The translations under genes were made by a program, and so were the position numbers. 64,000 nt of DNA, taken from Microcebus murinus (lineage: Eukaryota > Chordata > Mammalia > Primates > Cheirogaleidae). The notes under the pieces were generated by a model. That model saw nothing but the letters and a program-made list of their open reading frames with translations. It did no database searches and was not told the origin of the DNA. This document shows positions 25,392 to 36,953 of this stretch, one piece after another; position 1 is the stretch's first letter, and every line of letters begins with the position of its first letter. The DNA lies in contig NC_134109.1 in the NCBI RefSeq assembly GCF_040939455.1, positions 57,502,001-57,566,000 on the forward strand, read 5' to 3'.

Positions 25392-28300
25392 TACTTAGAT
25401 TTATTTAATCCTATACTATTTATTCATTTGATGTTATTGGAAATCCCAATATACTACCCACAATTGCATATTTATGTATAATTTCTTCTGGTTTGTTTCT
25501 TTTTTCTTTTACTAAACTCTTTAACTTTGAAATTTATTTTGAAGCAAAGGAATTTAACTTAATTTATTAGCAAGTGTTAGTTCTATAACAATCTGTCTGG
25601 GAGTAGATTTTTATCTTCTTGATACTCTTCATGCTTCTCAAACCTGGAAAATTCACAGCTATCATCTCTTGGAATATTTTCTCACTCCCATTTTGAAACT
25701 CATACTGGTCACATTAGATCCCAATATCACCAAAGAGTTATTTCTTTGACAACTTTTAATCTGTTTTTCATATTTTAAATCTTTTTATTTGTTTGAATTC
25801 CAAGCATCTATCATTAGTGAAATGAGATTTGATTCTATCTTCAGATGTGTCTACTCTTGCTCTATTCACTTATGTTTTAATTTCAGTGACTACAGTTTTC
25901 ATTTCTAGATGTCCTCTTATATTCTTTTTCAATTCTGTCCATCTTTTTTTATAGCATTCTTTTTTTAATATGTCTATTAAATGGTTTTTCAGTTTACAAA
26001 CACACATTTGACGTCTCCTATTTCACATTTTCCTGTATCTCAATTTGTTGGTGGTATAATCCTTTTAATTCCACTTCATGGTGGATTGTTTTCTTGCATG
26101 GTATGTAGATTTTTCACTTTGCCTATCTTCAGCAGACATTCCTTTTTTTTTTTTTTTTTTTTGTAACAACATGTGTGTGGAGGCATTGCCAGATTGGTTT
26201 TACATTTGCTTCTGCTGAGTGATGCAAAGTTTTTATTCATCTAAGGCATTGTCTTTGTCTATGGATTCGCACCATGACAGTTACATAATTTGGTGTCTTT
26301 AGTCCCAGATGAAGCAATTCTAGCCCTTTAATTTCTCAAGGTAATTTTTCCTATTTTGTTTAGTTTTAGCCAGAGACAAGCTTCCTTATCACTTCCCTGA
26401 ACCAGCAATTTGTCTATTTTTTTTTCTAGACTTCCTTTCACTGAAGAAGCAGTCTTTCCACAGTCTGACTATATGCAAGGGTCTCTCTACTCAGTTCCCA
26501 CCTCAAGTGGCCATATCATCAATGCATCCAAAGGCAATAAAATTCAAGTTCCTTGCCCTTCGGATTTACATCTGGTCTTACATCCCTAGTATGTTTGTAG
26601 CTCTTTAGAGTTCCTCTTAATTTTTAAAACTTCATAATCTTTCTTTCATTCTTTCTGAAAAGGGTGTGTGTGTGTATAGTAGAGGGTACTCTAAGACCAA
26701 TTTTTGCATGAAATATTGTAACCAAAGAGACAAGTATAATATAAAAATGATAAAGCTATTTTTGCACTGAGGATATTTATCCAAGTTGCATGTTTGGGCT
26801 CAGTTCCTGGGGCCATAAGTATAAAGGGGATAGAAAACAGGGCCCAAGGACCACACAAAGTGGTAAGTGTCCCAAAGAGCTACAGATACTTTCAGGTGTA
26901 TAATGATCCTCCCCACTTTGATGAATGAAAAGAGACAAGACAAATGCTAGAGAAAATATATATCCCTAAATCAAGTAATACAATTACATAATTTTTTCTT
27001 TGGGTTTCAACAGTTTCCTTTTGAACTGATAATTAAAAACAATACTGTATCTTCCCTGTTCATATTCTGCCAAATATTAATTTTCTTAAAAGTTCTAAAA
27101 TATAAAGACATAAGAGTTCTTATCTTTCATATTTAACAAAAATTTTTAATATTCAAATTCCACTTAAGTAAATGCCAATTCTATATGTCACAGCGTTCTT
27201 GAAAACTAGGATTCTCACCATAGAAAATAAAAGATATAGCTGTAAGATAAGTTAAGGAAAAATTCTTTGGTTCAGAATTTGACATATGAGTATGAAGATA
27301 GAATGACTTTTAACTTTAAAAAATATGTGTGTGCTTGTGTGGATTTCCTAGTTCTGTCCACTGGAAAAAAACTAGAAATAATAGGAAATCTAATAGCAGA
27401 TAGAACCCTGGCACCTGGACTGAGGACTACAAGTACTGTTTCCTACTAAAAATAAGGGAATTCATAGATATATAGCTGATTCCAGATCTGGGGCAACAAA
27501 TGTACACGATGATCCAGGAACATCTGGTCATAGTAAATACCAAGGAACTATTGAAGAGACTCTGAAAGGACTCAGGAGTCAACCATTGGCATATTGCCTA
27601 TGGTTACTGGTACAGTGCTTATTGGATGCTCAATGAATATTTTTTAATAACTTAGTTATATATAATGTTATATATAAATATAGTGTTATATATAATGTAT
27701 AATGTACATATAAGCTAACTAGCTAAAGAAAAGGCCATTTCAGAATCAATAGTGATAATAACTGCAATGTATTGAAACACATAAAATATTTTTAAATCAT
27801 TGAGCTTATAATGAAATAAAACATTTTTTAACTAATTGTCAGTGTTAGAGAATACTAGTACAGCAAGCATTTATCCACCTTTTTTATATAAACTTTCCTA
27901 CTGTGCAAATGATAGATCTCTCTTTATAGAAATAGTCTAGCTAATAGACAGTGGTAATATTATAATTAGAATATCACAATTTTGAAATCATTAATATATT
28001 AAAAGATCTAGGCATCAAACACTTCTAAAAACATAGAAAGAAGCAGAGATGACATGTACTTCTAGTTGAAAGAACAAAAATTATTTATGAAGTACTCTTG
28101 CTACTAAAAACTAATTTAAATTTGATCAAGTCTCTAGCTCAAATTGCCATATTTATAGGAGAAAAGTGAACAGAGGAGTACATTAAAAGATACTACACAG
28201 ATGCAATGAAAAACCTGGAAAATTCTATAAGAAAATTGATTTGGTGTGTTTAAAAAATAAATTTCAAGGCACAAGAAAAGATAGAGGGGAATCTAGAAAA

Positions 28301-29964
28301 GAATGTTCAGAGTCAATTCTATCATTTTCAATGTGTGAATCTTATTTAGAATACAGACTACACACAAACAGGTAAAATTACGATATTTATGAGGTACTGA
28401 AATTTGAAAATTAAACTGTATGTTTCACAATAGTATAGAATTATTGTTAATATTTTTGGTGTGATAATGATACTGTGGTTATATTTTAAATAAGAATCCA
28501 TATATTTCAGAGATATACTCTAAGTATAATAAATAAAAAAGAATATTATGTCTGAGATTTCCCTCAAAATAATAGAAGTAAATGAATGGGGGATATAGAT
28601 GAAAAAAAAGATGGTTAATTATTGTAGCAGGATGAAAATATCATAGGGATTAATGATATTAGCTTTCTAAACTCAACGATAAAAAGAAAACAATTGAATT
28701 TGCCACTACAAAGAAACAAAAACTAATTCTACAGTGCAATTGAACTACACATATAAAAATCAATGACAAATTATTACAAAATAAATTTGTCTGGTATTTA
28801 CTATAAGATATGTATTTTCTTTTATTGATCATTGTGAATTCTTAAGACTTATAAAGCAGATAATACATTTTAATGTTTCCATTTTTTGTTTACTTTATGA
28901 AAAAATAATATGCCTTCATTTCCTAACAAAAAGTTCTATAATATTGTTTCAGTTTTTAACAGCTGCTGTTTTTTTCCTGTATAATCTGCCTTTAGTCACA
29001 AATCATCTTGATTACATTATAATCAAACATCTTCCCACTTGGATGCTATACAACTCTTTCCTTTGCAGATAAAAATAATATAAGACTCTTACAGTCAAAA
29101 CAGAAACCAAACTTTGTTGTCAATCAGAAATATATACATTAAACTGCAGATGTTTGGAAGCATTTGGGATTATTTAAATAGGTTTTTACTCCTTTTAATT
29201 TAGAAGAATTTTTAAAAATCGCTTCATTTTAGATTAATAACAATGCTTTTCCCACATTACAATAACTTAGAATAAAGGGTTTTTAAATTTGAAAAGATAA
29301 CTTGTTTCTTCAGATCTCTAGAGAAATATCAACAATTTGGTTTAGATGATTACTTAAGAGTAAAAGGTTTACAAATGCCAAATATTAAAAAAATAAAAAT
29401 AATAATTATGCAAGTGAATCTCTGAAACCACACATGCTATGGCTTATATGTATATGTGTGTATTATATGCATTATATATAACATAACTAAATTATTCAAA
29501 AAATACTAGGCATCAACTAGGCAATGTACCAGTAACCACTAGGCAATATGCCAATGAGATGTTTCTACAGATTTATAGATAGCTATATATATAGAGAGGG
29601 ATATATATATACACATATATATATATATTGACTCACATATAAACATTCCTAAGATACCATATGAAAGTCAATAACTAGGAATTTAATAACAAATATGGTA
29701 ATTTATATATTTTAAACTATTAAATTATTTAGAAAAGAGTAAAGAAACATTTTAAATTGCAAAGTAAAAAAATCAGTGAATATGAAAATTATTATAGAAG
29801 ATACCAAGATGTATGTGGGTATTTTAGTATGCTATGCTATGAAAATATCATTCTTTATATATTATTTAAGATTATTGTTAGCTGTATTCATAAAAAGCTA
29901 TTCATTTGAAAAATCATGATTTGCATCTATTTCAGAATAAACCTTAACACACATATTTTTAATG
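25392..29964. other. Noncoding; part may be ancient L1 on minus
   Basis: No gene is supported. From about 25550 to 26700 T-rich sequence ('ttcagtgactacagttttca', 'ttcctgtatctcaatttgttg') vaguely resembles the reverse complement of the 5' portion of very old L1/HAL1 elements. A T17 run at 26144-26161 could be the tail complement of a minus-strand insertion. TA-rich low complexity lies at 27655-27715 and 29575-29640. Confidence 0.4.
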
Positions 29965-30212
29965 ATAGTCAATCAACTCTTAGTGAGAAATTAGTATGTG
30001 CCGGCCCTCATTTCAAGCATTTTACATGTATTAAATAAGCTAACCTTCATGTGGACCTTATGAGTTAGATATTATTATCCTATTTTGAAGAGAAGAAAGT
30101 GGAAGCCAAGAATAATAAATACCTTCTCTAAAGTCAAACAACTAATAAAAAGTCAGGATTCAAATTGAAGCAGCAGGATAATTCAGTTTACAAATTTTCA
30201 CTGTACCCAGGT
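29965..30212 (+). mobile_element. MIR SINE
   Basis: Sense-strand MIR order is visible: 'gcattttacatgtattaa', 'accttatgagttagatatta', then 'aaagtcaaacaactaataa', and 'caggattcaaattga' toward the tail-proximal segment. It is diverged but collinear. Confidence 0.8.
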
Positions 30213-30804
30213 ACGTATGATAGCAAAAGGAATGGAAACATCTAGAACTACAGAAAAATATAATGATATTTTAAAATTGGAACAATTAGAGATAAAGATA
30301 TTGTGAAGTATTATATAGCTCTGAGAAAGGAAATAAATACTTAACAGAGACCAGAATGAAAGGGACTAGCTAGTATAAAGAATTATCTTTTAAATTACTT
30401 ACCCAACAAAATCTATAGTAAATTAATGAAAAACCACATAGGCAAATATTTCTCACCTATTAATTTCACATTCTAAGGCTAGCATACAAGCTAAAATCAT
30501 AATGCTTTTTTTTTTAGAAATACAAAACAAAACAAAAAATGTCTGCAGGCATCCCTCATTTTATTGTGCTTCACTTTATTACATTTTGCAGATACTGTGT
30601 TTTTTACAAACTGAAGTTGTGTTGCCACCCTGCGTAGAGCAAGTCTACTGGCATCCTTTTTCCAACAGCATGTGCTCACTTAGTGTCTCTGTGTCACACT
30701 TAGATAATTCCAATACAGTCATGTGTCACTTAACAATGGGATACACTTTGAGAAATGTGTTGTCAGGCAGTTTCATCATTGTATGAACATCATAGCATGT
30801 ATTA

Positions 30805-32103
30805 TTAAGTCATTAAATATGAAATGTCTGATTTCTAATCAAAGGTGTAGTGTATTATATCTCAAAAAAGAAGCAGTACAATTAATCAAAGTATACGCGA
30901 AACTATCTACACAGTTTTTGCCATCTTAACAGTAGCTTGTTTATGCCAGCAGTGAAGAAGCCTGGAGAGTGAGTGGCAATGAAATCACAAAAGTTGTTTT
31001 CGACAACTCGTTGAGAATTGAATATTTTTCCTCCAAGAAGTGGTCCAAAGCCTGGAAGATGTGGTAGTCAGTCGGTGCAAGGTCTGATAAATATGGTGAA
31101 TGACAGAGAGTTTCCAAATCTAGCCTCTGTAGTTTGAGAAGCATTATTTTTTGCAACATGTGGTCTTATAAGAGCATTAGCCCATCTCTATTGATCAATG
31201 TCAGATGCTTAATCGCAAGCATACTCATCATTTCATCCAACTGGTTGCAGCAGACATCTGCTGTTACCGATTGACCAGGTTTCATGAAGCTGTAGTGGAT
31301 AATAGCAGCCCTGGACCACTAAATAGACACCACTAGCATTTTTTGATGAGTATTTGGTTTTGTACTATGCTTTGGTACTTTATCTTTATCCAACCTTTGT
31401 GCTGAATGCTTGCAATTGTCAAAAAGAATCTATTTTTCATCACATGTAACAATATGGTGTAGAAATGGTTCCTTTTTATGTTGTGACAGCAAAGAAAGGC
31501 AAGCTTTGAGATGATTTCTCTTCTGACGCTCCTTTAATTTATGTGGAACCCACCTATCCAGCTTCTTTACCTTGCCAATTTGTTTCAAATGGTCTAATGT
31601 TGTTGGAATGGTAACATCAAACCTTGTTGCTAATTCACATGTAGGTAGAGATGGATTCATTTCCACTACATCTTTCAGCTCATCATTATCCACCTTGGTG
31701 TCAGGTCGCCCACATGGCTCACTTTCAAAATTAAAATCACCGGAATGGAACTTCTCAAACTGTAAATGTACTGTTGATAGCCACATCCTTTCCAAATACT
31801 TCAATGATATTTTGAGCTGTCTGAACAGCATTGGTTCCATGATAGAACTCATATTCAAAAATAACATGAATTTTTGACTTATCCATGGTTTCACTAAAAT
31901 TGCTCTTAAAAAAATGTGAAAGATAATCATAAGCTAAAACACGAGCTTGAAAGACTGAGGATGTACCTTCACAATATGAAAAAAATAAAAAGTATCAAAG
32001 TAAAAGGTCAGAGATATCAACTGTCAAACTTAGTACTTAAGGGATTTGGACATTTCATACTTAATGACCTAGGAAATTGGACATTTCATATTTTATGACC
32101 TAA
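30805..32103 (-). mobile_element. Full-length 1.3-kb mariner inserted in the Tigger3-like element
   Basis: Inverted terminal repeats of about 30 bp (starting TTAAGTCATTAAATATGAAA at the left, TTAGGTCATAAAATATGAAA from the right) flank 1299 bp, the normal mariner length. TA dinucleotides lie directly outside (30803-30804 and 32104-32105). The Tigger3 sequence is interrupted exactly between these points ('catcatag' on one side, 'cttacacaaaca' on the other). The right end carries an extra tandem copy of the terminal segment. It encodes a decayed transposase on minus. It is similar to the HSMAR families, but I cannot fix which. Confidence 0.85.
30941..31930 (-). pseudogene. Mariner transposase pseudogene
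   Basis: The longest remnant (31430-31930) has the helix-turn-helix region with GRPDTKVDNDELK and ATRFDVTIPTTLDHLKQIGK. It then has the WVPHKL signature of mariner transposases and the catalytic-domain start HHIVTCDEK, which carries the first Asp of the DD(34)D triad. A separate remnant at 30941-31159 keeps HSPYLSDLAPTDYH, matching the YSPDLAPTDYHxF signature around the last catalytic Asp. Stops and frameshifts lie between, so it is inactive. The protein acts as a cut-and-paste transposase at the terminal repeats. Confidence 0.85.
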
Positions 32104-33142
32104 TACTTACACAAACATAGATGGTGTAGCCTACTACACACCTAGGCTCTATGGTATAGCCTACTGCTCTGAGGATACAAACTGAATACTGTAGGCAACT
32201 CTAACACAATGGTAAGTATTTGTATACCTAAACATAGAAAAGATACAGTAAAAATACAGCATAAAAGATAATAAATGGTACAAGTGTACATAGGGCACTT
32301 ACTATGAACAGACCTTGAGAAAATGGAAGTTGTTCTTGGTGAGTGAGTGAGTGGTGAGTAAATGTGAAGGCTTAGGATATTACTGTACACTATTGTAGAC
32401 TTTATAAACACTGTATACTTAGGATACACTAAATTTATTAAAATTTTTTCTTCAATAATCAGTTAATCTTAGTTTATTATAATTTTACTTTATAAACTTC
32501 CTTTTTAAACTTTTTTACTGTTCTGTAATCAACAGCTAAAAACATATATAGCTCTACAAAAATATTTTTTCTTTATATTCATATTCTACAAACTTTTATT
32601 TATTTTTTACTTATTAAGCTTTGTTTGTTAAAAACTAAGATAAAAACACACACATTAGCCTAGGCCTACACAGGGTCATAATTTTATTAATATATGCTAT
32701 ACTTTTATAGAATTGGCAGCACAGCACTTGTGTTTGCACTGGTATCACCACAATCATGTGAGTAATGAATTGTGCTCCTACATTAGGACAGCTGTGATAT
32801 CACTAGGTGATAGGAACTTTTCAGCTCCATTAATAAACTTACAAAACCACTGTCATATATGTGGTTATTGACTGAACATTTTGTGGCACATGACTGTATT
32901 TCAAACTGGTTCAATAGTATTATATCTGTTATGGCGATCTATGATCAGCGATCTTTGATGTTACTAGTGTAATTGTTTTTCAGGCACCATGAATTGCATC
33001 CATATAACATGGTAAACTTAATCGATAAATGTAGTGTGTGTTCTGACTGCTCCGCTAACCAACCTTTTTGTCCCTCTCTTTGGGCCTCCCTATTACCTGA
33101 GACTCAACAACACTGAAATTACGTCAATTAATAATCCCACAA

Positions 33143-34430
33143 ATGGCCTCTGAGTGTCCAAGTATAAGGAAGAGTTGCACATCTCTCAATTTAAATCAAA
33201 AGCTAGAAATGATTAAGCTTAGTGAGGAGGGCAAGTTGTGAATTTAAAGGAAAAGTTATTAAAGGAAATTAAAAGTGCTACTTGAGAGAACATATGAATA
33301 AGAAAGTGAAACAGTCTTATTGCTAATATGGAGAAAGTTTTAGTGGTCTGGATAAAAGACCAAACCAGTTATATTTCTTCAAGCCGAAGATTAACCCCAG
33401 AGCAAGGCACTAACTCTTTCAATTCTATGAAGTTTGAGAAAGGTGACAAAGCTGCAGAAGAAAAGTTTGAAGCTAGCAGAGGTTGGTTCCTGAAGTTTAA
33501 GCAAAGAGGCCAACTGCATAATAGACAAGTGCAAGGTGAAGCAGCAAGTGCTGATGTAAACGCTGTAGCAAGTTATCCAGAAGATCCAGGTAAGATCATT
33601 GATGAAGGTGGCTACACTAAACAACAGAGTTTCAATGCAGATGAAACAGCCTTCAAGTGGAAGAAGATGCCATCTAACTTTCATAGCTAGAGAGAAGTCA
33701 ATGACTGGCTTCAAAGCTTCAAAGGACAAACTGTCTCCCTTGTTAGGGAATAATGTAGCTACTGACTTTAAATTACTTGAAGCTAATGCTCATTTACCAT
33801 CTGAAAATTCTAGGGCTCTTAGGAATGATGCCAAATCTACTCTGCCTGTACAGAGAACAACAAAGCCTAGATGATGGCACATTTGTTTATGGCATGGTTC
33901 ATTGAATATTTGAAGCCCACTGTTGAGACCTACTCTCAGAAAAAAAAAGATTTCTTTCAAAGTAATACTGCTTATTGACAATGTACCTAGTCACCCAAGA
34001 GCTCTGAAGGAGACATACAAGGGAATTAATGTTATTTTTCATGTCTGCTAATACATTTATTCTGCAGCCTATAGATCAAGGAGTTTTTGACTTTCAAGTT
34101 TTATTATTTAAGAAATGCATTTCATAAGGCTACAACTCTCATAGTGATTCCTTTGATGGATCTGGGCAAAGTAAATTGAAAACCTTCTAGAAAGAATTTG
34201 TCACTCTACATATCATTAAGAAAATTCATGATTCCTGAGAGGAGGTCAAGATATTAACATTAGGAGGAGTTTGGAAGAAGTTGATTTCAATGCTTATGGA
34301 TGATTTGGAGGGCTGGAGGACTTCAGTGAAGGAAGTAACGGTAGATGTGATGAAAATAGCATGAGAACTAGAATTAGACGTGGAGCCTGAAGATGTGACT
34401 GAATTGCTGTAATTTCATGATAAAACTTGA
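33143..34430 (+). pseudogene. Tigger1 (pogo-type) transposase pseudogene
   Basis: The frame opens at the ATG of 'aaatggcctctgag' and shows the N-terminal DNA-binding segment (SLNLNQKLEMIKLSEEG-like, in pieces). An apparent internal deletion follows near 33232. Then comes the CENP-B-type region with [25 protein letters not shown] and [11 protein letters not shown]. The first catalytic Asp sits in [10 protein letters not shown] (about 33640). A 1-bp-type shift at about 33680 moves the frame, and the later DDE region (near 33975, 'attgacaatgtacct') is out of phase. It is inactive. The proteins of this family derive from pogo and are related to the host CENP-B and JRK genes. Confidence 0.85.
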
Positions 34431-34567
34431 ATAGATGAGAAGTACCTTCCCATGGATAAGCAAAGAAAGTTGTGTCTTGAGATGGAATCTAATCCCGGTG
34501 AAGATGCTTGAACACTGTTGAAATGACAACAAAGGATTTGGAAAGCACAGTGGTGTTATCTCCAACT

Positions 34568-34911
34568 GTGATTGTCGAACACTACATTTCTTCCTTTAGT
34601 TCTATCAGTTTTTGCTTCTTGTACTTTGAAGATCTGCTATTATGTACCTAAATATTAGGGGTGCTAATGAAATTCCCTCTTTATCTCTGGTAATACTCCT
34701 TGCCTTTAAGCCTACTTTGTCTGATATTAACTGCCAAAGCACCTTTCTTATGCTTATAGCTTACATATTATATCTTTCATGTTTTTACTTTGAACTTATC
34801 TGTATCTTATTGTTTCAAGTATGCTTCTTACAGACAGTATATAATGGGTCCTGATTCCTTACTGCCTATAATACCTCATAGTTATCTGCCTTTAACTGGA
34901 GTACAGTTGCC
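34568..34911 (-). mobile_element. Ancient L1, ORF2 endonuclease region
   Basis: The reverse complement encodes decayed pieces of the L1 endonuclease region. On plus the telling phrases are 'ttctatcagtttttgcttct', 'ctctttatctctggtaatac' and 'cctactttgtctgatatta'. It abuts the truncated Tigger1. Confidence 0.7.
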
Positions 34912-35156
34912 CCTTAAATGACACAGGTTTGAACTACCCAGGTCAAGTTATATGTGATTTTTTTCCAATAAATATATTGGGAAATTATGTTGAGCTTTGT
35001 GATAATTTTAAAAAGCTTTCAGATAAAAAACCATGTAGCCTAGAAATATTAAGAAAATTAAGAAAAAGCTATGTCATGAGTGCATAAAATATATGTAAAT
35101 ATTAGTCTATTTTATCATTTATGCATAAATCTATTATAAAAAGTTAAAATTGATCT
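34912..35156 (+). mobile_element. Tigger-related nonautonomous fragment (MER44/MER2 type)
   Basis: It begins 'cagttgccccttaaatgaca' right after a TA, with the characteristic 'ggtttgaactacccaggtc' leader and a 'ccaataaatatattgggaaa' segment. It then decays into A/T-rich sequence up to 'ctattataaaaagttaaa'. No right terminal repeat is present, so it is 3'-truncated. The exact family name is uncertain. Confidence 0.6.
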
Positions 35157-36170
35157 ATTTGTTTCTATTGACCATATTTTCTCTGAAATTATGGGTCACA
35201 TTTTCCTACTTCACATGTCCAATATTTTTACAATTATATGCTACACATTGTGAATGGTACATTATAAAGTGCCTAATTATATTTTCTTCCTTTAAGAAGG
35301 TTAGGTTTTCCTCCAGCAGACAGTCAAGTTATTGCTGGATTCCTTTGGAGCTGTCAGACTTAGTTTTATAATTTATTTGGGCAGTTCTGTTCCAGTTTTG
35401 AACTTAGTCCTATGTCCTAACCCTTAATCTAAAGCTGCTCTGTCTGATATGCAGCCACAATTCATATGCGGCTATTAAAATTTAACTGTATATTTATAAA
35501 ATAAAACATAAAAATCAGTTATTCTTTGCATTAGCCACATTTCAAGTGCTCAACCACATGTGGTTCAGACTACCAAACTGGACAATGCAGAAAACATTTC
35601 CTTTCCGGTAGAAAGTACTACTGTACAGCATTGCACTAGGAATTGGTCCTTACCATATGAAAGAATCAACTGACTGTTTAAGGTGCTTAGCAAGGTTTCT
35701 TCACTCTGCTTAGACCATAAATCCAACTTCTCCATTTAACTCTCAGCTCTGCAGCACTGCTTCTAAACCACATGCATGCAAACCCTGTGCATGAACAGTA
35801 CAACCTTTGGTCAAGTACTGAAGATGGATTTTTACATAGATATCTGGTGCTCCCTTTGCTCCTCCCACCCCCAATATACATACAGAGTTTCCTATCACTA
35901 AGTACCATCTTTTTCAAATTCCAGCTGCCCCAAGTACCCAGACTTAAATTTCTTCTTTGCCAATGAAGCAACACTGCTTTTCTGCCTGGACTCTATTTCC
36001 CTGAGGCAGCAAGGGTGCTTCCACATGTAATGGCAGGGGAATCATTGAACTCACCTCTGTATTCCTATGCAGCCTGTTGTTAATGTATTTTTTACAACTT
36101 TCTAGTTAGTTGTTAGAAGAATATCAAGATTGGTACTAGTTACTCTGCCACATCAGGAAGCCTCTATTGT
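35157..36170 (-). mobile_element. Probable ancient L1 5' region
   Basis: 'ttatgggtcacattttccta', followed by sequence ending 'actctgccacatcaggaag', has the look of the reverse complement of the leader/ORF1 part of an old L1. It would continue the element whose ORF2 piece is at 34568-34911. The order ORF2 then 5' region on the plus strand fits one minus-strand element split by the Tigger-related insertion. Identity is low. Confidence 0.4.
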
Positions 36171-36666
36171 TTTTTAAGAGACCAAAAGCAATTTTTCCCC
36201 ATTAAGAAAAAGGTTACTGTAGTTCAGAAACTGATTGGTCATGATAAATGTTCATTTGCCTCAAATTGACTTAACACCCAATGAAAAATATTCCCCTTTC
36301 AATTACATGTAACTGTTCCTAATGTCTGTAAAGTTTGTGATTTTTTTTGAATAATAGTTAATAGGGAATCAAATTATGTATCAACACCTAAACAATTCCT
36401 TAGCAGTGAAATTTTTTTTTTCAGGGCTTGCCACAATATGTGAACCAATAATAATGACTAAATTTTTAGTAAATTAAAAGAGAATTAGACATGGTCTTTA
36501 TTTAACTAGCATTAACAACTACCTAATGTGGTTACTGAGTATAACAAAGTGAAGTGTTATGAAATCACCTTTTCTGGATTTTAATTAAAACACATTTAGA
36601 AGTGATTTCTAACATTTGAATTGGTAACATCATAAGGAACTAAAAGAGATAAAAGTTCAATATATT

Positions 36667-36953
36667 GACCAGGTGTGGTGGTTCACGCCTGTAATCCAGC
36701 ACTCTGGAAGGGTGAAGCAGAAGGATTGCTTGAGGACAGGAGTTTGAGACAAGCCTGAGTAAGAGCGAGACTCCATCTCTACAAAAAATAGAAAAATTAG
36801 CTGGGCATGGTGGTGCATGCCTGTAGTCCCAACTACTTGGAAGGCTGAGGCCAGAGGAAGACTTGAGTCCAGGAGTTTGAGTTTGAGCTATGATGCCACC
36901 ACTGTATTCTCACTCAGGCAACAGAGTGAAACTGTGTCTCAAAAAAAAAAAAA
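36667..36953 (+). mobile_element. Older dimeric Alu
   Basis: It starts 'gaccaggtgtggtggttca', has both arms with an A-rich linker, ends 'aaactgtgtctc' and has a 14-bp A tail. 'ttcaatat' before and 'ttcagtat' after form a probable target-site duplication. It is more diverged than the Alus at 10.4 and 15.4 kb. Confidence 0.9.

Larger units (their letters stand above)
30716..32896 (-). mobile_element. Tigger3-like DNA transposon inserted in Tigger1
   Basis: The ends are inverted repeats: CAGTCATGTGTCAC at the left and its complement with one mismatch at the right. The element is flanked by TA on both sides (30714-30715, 32897-32898), the target duplication of Tc1/mariner-pogo elements. Without the mariner inside it, it is about 880 bp, so it is nonautonomous or deleted relative to a full Tigger3. 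The orientation comes from matching the recalled consensus. The subfamily name is less certain than the boundaries. Confidence 0.8.
30546..34540 (+). mobile_element. Tigger1 DNA transposon, host of a nested pair, 3' end missing
   Basis: The left terminal repeat starts 'caggcatccctcatttta', and the Tigger1 leader runs to 30713. It resumes at 32899 ('tttcaaactgg') after the 2.18-kb inserted element. From 33143 the pogo-type transposase gene is recognisable. The copy stops at about 34540, before the 3' end of the gene and the right terminal repeat. It was therefore truncated, possibly when the adjoining ancient L1 sequence was joined. Its left flank no longer shows a clear TA. Confidence 0.9.

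Noticed and set aside
33328..33874. Possible domesticated Tigger (CENP-B/JRK-like) host gene
   Set aside because: The frame is broken near 33680, the C-terminal part is missing and the element ends abruptly, so it is a dead transposase copy.
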